Of a stretch of 64,000 nucleotides of DNA, positions 56,827 through 64,000 are shown one piece after another. The notes below the pieces were generated by a model. It saw only the letters and a list, made by a program, of their open reading frames with translations. It was not told where the DNA came from and searched no databases. Made by a program: the position numbers and the translations under genes. This DNA is from Bugulina stolonifera. Lineage: Eukaryota; Bryozoa; Gymnolaemata; Cheilostomatida; Bugulidae. The stretch is taken from NCBI GenBank assembly GCA_935421135.1, contig OW285191.1, positions 13,023,700 through 13,087,699 of the forward strand. The letters run 5' to 3'. Every line of letters starts with the position of its first letter. The stretch's first letter is position 1.

Positions 56827-59800
56827 CTATCATGTAAGCAATGATTTAAAACAATCAGTCAAGAAAGCATCACATTACTGTAAAACTAATAACATCTCAA
56901 GCAGAAAGCTGGATGACCCTGAGTCATAATCTCTCCTATTTTATATGTGCCATGATAGTGCACTCAATAATTACATCAAGCACTCAAAATTATGCAAGAT
57001 AAATTAGCAGTTTTTGTTATGTACATCGTAGTATTAGTATTCTCCTGGGAAGTAGGGTGCACACCACCAAATTCTTATGCTAGTGTAGCGTACTATGAAC
57101 TTCAGGTAACCGTAACCTAACGGTAAAAATTAAATCATGAAATTTGTGTATAATACTACTCACCTGAAATTCTGCAACTATGCCGCTAGCCTGATTACAT
57201 GACCGTCCTTGTTTATGCGACTGAAGTTTGGTTTCCAGCTCAGAAGGGGAGCATTTAAAGCGGTCTATGGCCAGGGATTCAGCGAGCAATTTATACAGAA
57301 ACATATATTGATCCTACAAAAGGCATGATCTTGTCTTAAAGGGGTTATGACATGTGGTTTATGTCTATATTCAAAGCAGCATCTCTTACTTAGGTTTATT
57401 GCATTTGTGCTACTATAAGCAGAGTTGTGTCCTCTTGCCCATACTTGACTCATTAGCACTATTGGATGCTGATCCAAACGCAACTTTGTTATGAAGACGC
57501 AACTGCGTGCTTTATGTCATATGGAGAAAATTGTTGAATTCAAGCTGTTTGCATAGAAAGAGTACAGTAGTGAACAAATGATTTCACAGGATTCACTAAT
57601 ATAGCAGTAGGATAACTTGTGCAAGTTTTTGAATTTTTCTGGGCTTTACTTTTGCTGGCAACAACTAGCTGCCTTTATTGGTAGGTCCGGTATTTCATTT
57701 GGCCACACTGTATACCGCGGCTATCATTGCGTTATTCTACATGCCTATACATTGCGTTGTGGTCTAGTTATTCTAAATATAGCCCGGAAGCCGCAAGCAT
57801 AGGATAACTAACAGTACTAGAATAGACGTAAATATCTAGGCACTCAATATTATTGTGCCACTAGATAGCTGAGTGCGTCTTAATACTACCTGAAAACACG
57901 TGGCATAACCCCACGTGTTTTCAGGTGGTATTAAGCATAGAGGTAGGATAGAGCCAGTACTCGACCGCTATTACTATTACGGTCGTGAAGCCGGTCTGGA
58001 CCCACTTCTTTGCTTTAGACGCAGTTCCGGTTTACTATTAATTCCATTATAACAATACGAAATCGATAACGTTTGCTCAACAAAATCACATATTTTGTGG
58101 CTATCAGTACTCTGCAAGTTAAGAACTATCTATGATACATTAAAAATACAACTTCTGATATAATTGAAATTAATGAGAAGTCAACTACATATGCATTATA
58201 TCTATTATTGCACTGTATTGTATTTTTGTTTTATCATCTGCAGTGCAGAATTGTGAATGGTAAATCATATGACTATCATAACCAGACAAATATATATATA
58301 TGCAAACAAGATTGAAAGCTAGCAAAAAATGTTATAGGCATAGCAATAAAAGAATTAAATAAGAAAGAAAAATGAAAAATTTATGATACACTTATTGTAA
58401 AATTATGTTACAGGTATTGAAATGAAGCAAAAGTTCAATGTTTCAAATGTCTATTCATCAGTCGAGAATCGAAATACACTGTGTAAACAAACACCTGCTC
58501 ACATCAAGCCACAATCTGCTTTACTAAATCAGTAGCATAAGTGAGGCCACCTCTGTTTTTGGCCTTCATCATCCTACGACATACAAAAGATCGCCAAAGC
58601 CACCTGCACACTTCCCCAGAAACTGCAGTGTAGAGTTCTTGCAATTTTTCCTGAAATATCCAAGAATATTCAGTGGGTGAGTGTTACAAGTTTGTAGCGA
58701 TGTTAAACAGAAGGTATTGGAGCTTTTCACTTACACCACTGTAAAGAAAATAAACCAGAGCTGGAGTCACAGTCAGCTGAATTGGCTACATTTAAAGTGG
58801 ACACTGACCACTTCATCAACAGCTTTCTTGCATCTGCCCAAAAGCCTATAGCAGTTGGGTTGTTGTTATGCTCTCCCATTCTATGAATCCTGCTGAACAA
58901 AGTCTTGAGAAACTCTGAAAGTAACAGAATAAGTAGCACCTGTAGCAATAAAATATCAAAAATTATTCAAAACTTAGGAAACTCCCACGCAACACACCTT
59001 TACACTGAATGTTATATACATATTATATTTATATATATTATGATAACATACATGTATATAGGTATGCTTATACATTGTACCTTTGTACATATATATTACA
59101 TGGACACGTGAATGTGGATGATATAGCCTATTCCATCAAATATTATGGTAACACTGAAATTATCATCTTCCAAGATAAAATGCTATAAAAAGAGACATCA
59201 ATTCCAATACCAACCTAGATTACTACCATATGAATAATCTACATTCACGCTGACATCTGCTACTGAATCTTTAGGGTTAAGTGACAATACTATACTGGAC
59301 ATCTGCTGGACTGTCAGTTTGAGGACTGTGCCGCTATTTGAAAATGATGTTTCGAAAGTGGACAGTTCAGCACTGGACAGTTCGAAATGAAACTACAAAG
59401 GATCAACTATTTATAGCGCATTGAAGTTTGTACAAAAATATTGGCGATTGTAGCCACAAGCTACATAGCCTACTTTGTCAACAACCCTGTCAACATCATT
59501 GCACATAAATATTGGGGTTCAAACATTCAATATTTGGTTCGGAAAGGGAAACAAACATACAATTAATTAGTGAAAAAACTAGAATCCCAAACAAAACTAG
59601 GATCTAAACCTGGTGCTTTACCTGCAAATGGCTAGGGAAGTCCAAATACAGAAAGCATAACACCTTGCTTGAGACACTTCCAGCGTCCAACGAACGTTAT
59701 GAAGCTCTCTAGCTCGAAGTGATCGGAGCACAGTCTTGAGTATAAATGGTTGGTGTGAAATCTAGACGTCTCAATGCTCTTGACTCATTTATCCAAGAAT

Positions 59801-62800
59801 TTAGAGCTGCATAAAAAAACCTTTGAAATATGAAAAGGAAAGGCGTTAATAAAGTTATTACACAATTATTTCAACGTAATATCATACATCAGCACACATT
59901 ATAATACAATAATAAGATAATTACTGTGGCAATGTATATAGGGCCTATAAATTTATTTACAACAGCGCATAACATGAGAATGACGCTAAACATATTCTTG
60001 ATAATGAACAACACGAATGAATATCTATAATATTATCAGTATGATTTATGATGCTAACGTATTATGTCTTGCTTTTTATAACCAAATAAAAACAAGTGCA
60101 TGCCTAAAAGTTTCACAAGTCCTTTTGTCAACTACTATTAAAATTGTTTCCCACTATTACTGGTTGCTTTGGTAGTTGGTGGTGATAGTAGTTTAATAAT
60201 TCCAACCTCTCTATTTAGATCATCACTAGCTAGCAATTACATCTACCACTACTACAAATACTATAAAAAAAAACAATAATAATAATGTGAACAACGCTAT
60301 TGTCATTTCATTTTCCATTTTTTTTTTATAAAATTGTTTAATAATAATTATAACAAATAATAGTTATAACAATAATATATTATAATATATAATATTATTA
60401 TTATGATTATAATATTATATATTATAATATAGAGTATAATAATAATAATTATTATTATAATTATAAATTTAAAATTAATAACAGAAAACCTTTAGGGCCG
60501 GCCAGAATACTAAGAAAAGCTTTGAGTCTCCCAGGTTAGTTGTTCTAATCCAAGACCGAAAAAAACTTAAACTAGCTTAACAACATGCTATGCATACTAC
60601 CAATAGTACCACAAATTAATTATTATAATTATTATTTATTAGTTGCAATAACAGGAGTGGTGGTAGTAGTTCGTAGTAATGTAATTATATTATTATTATT
60701 TCAAAAAAATCAAAAAATATATGTTTGGGACGTCAGGGGATGGCAAACCATAGCATCAGCTAACAAATTTTAAACTGTGAAGTAATAGCTTACGTGTAAA
60801 ATGACTTGTCACGAGTCCTGGGTGAGTTATTACTGCACAAAACTTTGGCATAACTAATTACATTCACGTGCAAAAGTGCAAACCGGAACTTTGTCTAAAG
60901 CAAAAAAGTGGGTCCTTACGGCTTCACTGGCTTTCTATATAGTACTGGCTCTATCCTACCTCTATGGTATTAAGACGCACTCAGCTATCTAGTGGCACAA
61001 TAATATTGAGTGCCTAGATATTTACGTCTATTCTAGTACTGTTAGTTATCCTATGCTTGCGGCTTCCGGGCTATATTTAGAATAACTAGACCACAACGCA
61101 ATGTATAGGCATGTAGAATAACGCAATGATAGCCGCGGTATACAGTGTGGCCAAATGAAATACCGGACCTACCAATAAAGGCAGCTAGTTGTTGCCAGCA
61201 AAAGTAAAGCCCAGAAAAATTCAAAAACTTGCACAAGTTATCCTACTGCTATATTAGTGAATCCTGTGAAATCATTTGTTCACTACTGTACTCTTTCTAA
61301 GCAAACAGCTTGAATTCAACAATTTTCTCCATATGACATAAAGCACGCAGTTGCGTCTTCATAACAAAGTTGCGTTTGAATCAGCATCCAATAGTGCTAA
61401 TGAGTCAAGCATGGGCAAGAGGACACAACTCTGCTTATAGTAGCACAAATGCAATAAACCTAAGTAAGAGATGCTGCTTTGAACATAGACATAAACCACA
61501 TGTCATAACCCCTTTAAAGGAGTACACTGGTGGGGAGGGAATTAAGTGAAAGGAAGACTAAAAGAGAGTTGAACAAAGTTATGAACAAAATAATTTATTT
61601 AGAAACAACTTTTAATAATGATCAGTTATCTCAACAAAGCTAATCCCAAGTTTGAGAGCACTAGATAAAAATAATGCTTCCCCGGTAATGGTAGGACAGG
61701 CAACACAAGGGTTTTGAGGAAGTTAAAGCTATGGTAAGTTCTACACCAGTGTTGGCTTTATTTGATAAAATTAAACACAAAACAAAGAAATAAATCTGAT
61801 GGTAAAATCAAGATAGAAAAGTATTGTTCAACTAGATAGAGACCACGCTTGGGTAAATTAAAATAGAAAAGAAGTAGGCAGAAAATTAGGGACTCCCACA
61901 TGTATTCTAATAGTTGGTGGCTGGAATAGTTGAGAAAAATGGAGATATTTCTTATGTAAAGTACTAATTGTTAGTAATGTGTGGAGTTTAGGAAAAATAG
62001 ACAGGGAACATGACCATGTTTACATGGTTCTCTGAGTGTAGCAAAAGAGATAGACAGGAAGACAGACAGGAATCAGGAGATAGAAGAATAGAAATAGAAA
62101 GTCAATACAGACAGGATGTGAGATAGAAAGACGAATGTACAGGTTTGATTATCAAGAAAGAATAATAGAAATTAGATCAAGCTTGAGAGGGATAAAAAAC
62201 GAAGAAAGAGAGACCCGCGTACATGTACATTTCTAATCAAATTAACAAACTAAACTTTATATCCACTAGCAATGCTAAAAATTAACTGAATGGCTGAATG
62301 GGTGTGCCATAGAAGGACCTCAGTTACAGTAATCATATTTTTATTTACATATTTACATTTTGGGATACATTAGAAACAGGTGGAATATTATTTGTTAAAC
62401 ATAAATTAAGAAATTAATCTATATCTATGGCATGTAGGCCTGTGTATGCACAATCAAGTGCTTCAAACCAACTAATAACGACTGTGGACCATGAGTACAG
62501 CTACATGTGCATCATAGAACTAGTCTAAACAACGATATTTATTTACAGTAAATTATAATGCAGTCTTACATCTGTTTGTACCATGCAAGGTCTCCTCTTT
62601 CTCATTCTTTCAACACAGGCAAATATATCCACAATATTTTCCTTCTTAGCTTGCTGGATCAGGTACTCCAGAGCTATGTATGTTCCAGTTCTTCCAACCC
62701 CTGCACTGTAAAGTATATTAGCAAGTAGAAGCACTTGATATAGCAGTCAGAGTTAGCGAGCAGTGTACTGGTGACAGATGAGCAGTATTTTAACCATTAA

Positions 62801-63689
62801 TTGTAGGATTTGAAATCCGTTGTTTAATTGTCTTTAACCGTTTTTTATCTAATCTTTATCAATTTTGGGAAAAAAGAAATGTTTGTTTCACAGAGTTTGA
62901 CTGCAATCTCTTTATTAGGCATAATAATGCACTATAGAAAATTACAGATTCATGTGCATATTTTGAAGTAAAAAGATTATTTTGATAAGCAGACTGCACG
63001 TACATGAATGTATCCCATTAGTTCCTGTGCTTTTGTAGTATACATGTACATAAATGTGCATGAAAACTGTCTACAGTAGCTCACATATGTGAAGGGTTGA
63101 ATTGAGGGTTTTGTGCAAAAAACAGTACGGCAATGATATAAATTAGCAAGACAATAAACTTGTTGATACCAAAATATCTACAACATAAAAGGATAAAAGC
63201 TCCGCTACGCAAGAGGCTGATTGGTCATCTTGGACTGATGGAGCTTTGTTTTGGAGAAAATTTGTACATGGTTTGTTTGGCTATGTATCGTCCAACGTGT
63301 TGCTATTTTTAATCATAGGCTTAACTGAGCACTGCTCTAATTGACTAATATTATTAATTTTTAGATATCACGACTCCAGTTATGTGATTTACATGTATTA
63401 GAAATCAGCTTTAGTTATTAAATGACTATTTAATCAAGAGCCATGCTAACGGACAAAAGGATCAAAAGGATCGTCCTGTTGAAGTTAGTGGCTTCTCATG
63501 AAGCCTCATTGCTTGGATGGAAAATTAAACATGTAAATACCTGCAGTGAATAAGCAGCGCTCTGGTAGATCGAGATATGGTACATTTCACTTGGGTATAA
63601 AATGCTATGTAAGATCCCAGGTCATCGGGCACTCCATGGTCAGGCCAGGAGAGATAGTTGAAGTGAGACAGGCTTCTAGACTGATCCGC
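51752..63689 (-). CDS. M2: tandem paralogue of M1, 3' part of a receptor tyrosine phosphatase (5' outside window)
   Basis: Ten exons match M1's last ten one for one in phase, and in length except one exon three bases shorter. They cover the end of D1 and all of D2. The 5' part lies beyond base 64000. Introns are far longer than in M1: the one between 62570 and 57313 is 5.2 kb against 0.34 kb in M1, because transposons landed there. The 3' flanks of M1 (about 19780-20231) and M2 (about 51300-51751) are also alignable, so the duplication included downstream sequence. No stop or frameshift is seen, so M2 is probably functional. Confidence 0.86.
52450..52650. repeat. 21-bp minisatellite, ACTGTACATGTACATGTATAC
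   Basis: Six near-perfect copies between about 52500 and 52610, flanked by looser copies. It lies in the last M2 intron. Open frames such as repeated MYMYTLY are artefacts. Confidence 0.9.
53654..53790. mobile_element. 137-bp MITE with long inverted repeats, in an M2 intron
   Basis: The left end AGTATAAAGGACGAGTCACA matches the reverse complement of the right end (AGTATTAAGGACTAGTCACA). Similarity continues for about 35 bp through to the CCAAC. It is absent from the corresponding M1 intron, so it inserted after the M1/M2 duplication or was lost from M1. Confidence 0.7.
55602..56570 (+). mobile_element. Solo LTR, copy 2 (plus orientation), in an M2 intron
   Basis: A 969-bp element matching copy 1, from TGTGGTGAAAC to CGTATGCAAT, with TATATAAGG at 56102-56110 and AATAAA at 56152-56157. 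The flanks do not form a perfect duplication (TGTAC against AGCAC), so it is older or rearranged. It lies in the M2 intron between exons 56733 and 55252, where M1 has only ordinary intron. Confidence 0.75.
57164..63689 (-). CDS. M2 phosphatase domain D1, C-terminal part
   Basis: Exons 63541-63689 (149 nt, LSWPDHGVPDDLG ... LLIHC), 62570-62705 (136 nt, AGVGRTGTYIALEYLIQQAK ... MVQTD) and 57164-57313 (150 nt, QYMFLYKLLAESLAI). WPD loop, HCSAGVGRTG P-loop and QTDDQY Q-loop are intact, so D1 is predicted active. Differences from M1 are few: TQVKCTIS for TQVKSTIS, and FLYKLLAESLAIDRF for FLHKVLAESLAVDSF. Confidence 0.88.
57340..58033. repeat. Left inverted repeat of the TTAA transposon
   Basis: It matches the reverse complement of 60878-61513 almost base for base up to about 57879. 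It then carries a 50-bp hairpin insertion (57880-57934) and a smaller insertion near 57962-57985, and resumes to GTTCCGGTTT. Open frames in the two arms are identical because the arms are. Confidence 0.85.
57880..57934. repeat. Perfect-stem hairpin inside the left arm only
   Basis: ACCTGAAAACACGTGG, a 7-base loop, then CCACGTGTTTTCAGGT, extended outward by near-complementary TTAATACT and GGTATTAA. The right arm reads straight through here (TCTTAATACCATAG), so this is an insertion or an excision in one arm. Confidence 0.85.
58504..58914 (-). pseudogene. Transposase-like C-terminal fragments
   Basis: Stretch 58727-58914 gives FLKTLFSRIHRMGEHNNNPT, then GFWADARKLLMKW. After an intron-like gap, 58504-58650 gives RWLWRSFVCRRMMKAKNRGG, LTYATDLVKQIVA and stop. 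The NNNPT...F and GGL patterns resemble the C-terminal region of THAP9/P-element-type transposases, from memory of the family. Phases of the two pieces do not join cleanly, consistent with decay. Confidence 0.5.
59215..59392 (-). other. Open exon-like stretch inside the transposon, unknown product
   Basis: 178 nt bounded by AG at 59393-59394 and GTTGGT. The frame is open throughout (FHFELSSAELSTFETSFSNS, then LSLNPKDSVADVSVNVDYSY). I do not recognise the family. Its place between the THAP and C-terminal fragments suggests a middle part of the same protein. Confidence 0.4.
59622..59806 (-). pseudogene. THAP zinc-finger fragment with frameshift
   Basis: On the minus strand an acceptor at 59807 opens a frame giving WINESRALRRLDFTPT. 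A one-base shift then gives YSRLCSDHFELESFITF, GRWKCLKQGVMLSVFGLP. The CSDHF and the closing (A/V)xxSVFxLP are hallmarks of the C-terminal half of THAP domains, which bind DNA in several transposases. The shift and the changed AVP motif suggest decay. Confidence 0.62.
60878..61513. repeat. Right inverted repeat of the TTAA transposon
   Basis: The reverse complement of the left arm without the 50-bp hairpin. It ends CATAACCCCT before TTAA. Confidence 0.85.
61518..62569. other. M2 intron remainder, purine-rich
   Basis: From about 61540 to 62215 the plus strand is strongly biased to A and G, with repeated AGACAGG and GAGATAGAA. It has no counterpart in the 344-nt M1 intron. No coding frame. Confidence 0.55.
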
Positions 63690-64000
63690 CTAGAGCAAGC
63701 AGTCGGATATAATAATATCAAAATAAGTAGCTGTTTAACGACAGAAACATCTAACTGACGAGTAAAGGATAACGTAGTACTTGAGCACTGAGAGTACTGA
63801 GTGGCAATAACTACAGCGCTTGTCCACATGGCGAACCATGAAGATGCAGCATTTGTCAATTACAACTTGTAGGCATGGGTTTATGCCTTTAAATCATGTC
63901 CCAATTTTGGCCAAACATCCAAAAACAGTTTAAAGGAAATCATAATCAACTATCAGTGACGTGAAACCCATGTTAGGCCAATTTCGTTTTTGCTTGAGAA
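62706..64000. other. M2 introns and window edge
   Basis: 62706-63540 is intron between two D1 exons and holds nothing recognisable. After exon 63541-63689 the next upstream exon expected from M1 (126 nt) is not found by base 64000. M1's equivalent intron is about 950 nt, so it probably lies outside. Confidence 0.55.

Larger units (their letters stand above)
57340..61513 (-). mobile_element. 4.2-kb DNA transposon with about 640-bp inverted repeats and TTAA target duplication
   Basis: Both ends begin AGGGGTTATGACATGTGG inward and are flanked by TTAA (57336-57339 and 61514-61517). The inverted arms are near-identical. The interior has minus-strand remnants of a THAP-domain protein (59622-59806), an open exon of unknown type (59215-59392) and a transposase-like C-terminus (58504-58914). 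THAP plus a TTAA target recalls the Kolobok group; piggyBac also uses TTAA but lacks THAP. The C-terminal fragment recalls THAP9/P-type transposases, so the group is not settled. It occupies an M2 intron of which M1 has an empty counterpart. Confidence 0.72.

Noticed and set aside
57617..57802. A 61-residue frame identical to one at 61051-61236 on the other strand
   Set aside because: The identity is explained by the transposon's inverted repeats; no domain, and in a terminal repeat.
60300..60480. Replication-origin-like AT palindrome
   Set aside because: AT-rich simple sequence in the transposon interior; nothing specific supports an origin.
63605..63859. Minus-strand frame upstream of M2's first visible exon as a possible extra exon
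   Set aside because: It overlaps the exon in another frame and extends into the intron; M1 has no equivalent.

Overview
The window looks like nuclear DNA of an early-branching animal, most likely a sponge. It is AT-rich, has many short exons with GT-AG introns, and is full of ACATGT-type microsatellites. Its genes encode fibronectin type III (FN3) receptors with animal-type tandem tyrosine-phosphatase domains. The sponge assignment is inference; a cnidarian or other early animal cannot be excluded. I see no bacterial genes, rRNA, tRNA or CRISPR array.

The locus is a cluster of related receptor protein tyrosine phosphatase (RPTP) genes. M1 (minus, 48089 to 20232) is complete: 45 coding exons total 6231 nt, exactly 2077 codons including the stop. 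Its order is signal peptide, fucolectin-type (FTP) domain, FN3, second FTP domain, nine more FN3, a membrane-proximal domain, one membrane helix, a proline-rich juxtamembrane stretch, an active-looking phosphatase domain D1 and a probably inactive D2. M2 (minus, 63689 to 51752, 5' part outside the window) is a tandem paralogue with the last part of D1 and all of D2. P1 (plus, 1 to about 12985, 5' part outside) faces M1 tail to tail. It copies the FN3 array and membrane-proximal exons but has a shrunken membrane exon and no phosphatase exons. P2 (plus, 17797 to 19072) is an FN3 plus membrane-helix module whose tail is cut off by a 17-bp tandem duplication. It may be a separate gene or an alternative 3' end of P1.

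Layout: 1-12985 P1; 12986-17796 repeats (a TA-flanked MITE, minisatellites, a 971-bp solo LTR); 17797-19072 P2; 19073-20231 convergent spacer; 20232-48089 M1; 48090-51751 spacer with a tandem duplication and a hairpin; 51752-63689 M2, whose introns hold a second solo LTR, a short MITE and a 4.2-kb TTAA-flanked transposon with long inverted repeats and a decayed THAP-type transposase.

M1 and M2 would act at the plasma membrane: extracellular lectin-like and FN3 domains sense a ligand, D1 removes phosphate from tyrosines and D2 probably regulates. P1 and P2 would provide related ectodomains without phosphatase activity, either secreted or on short-tailed receptors.
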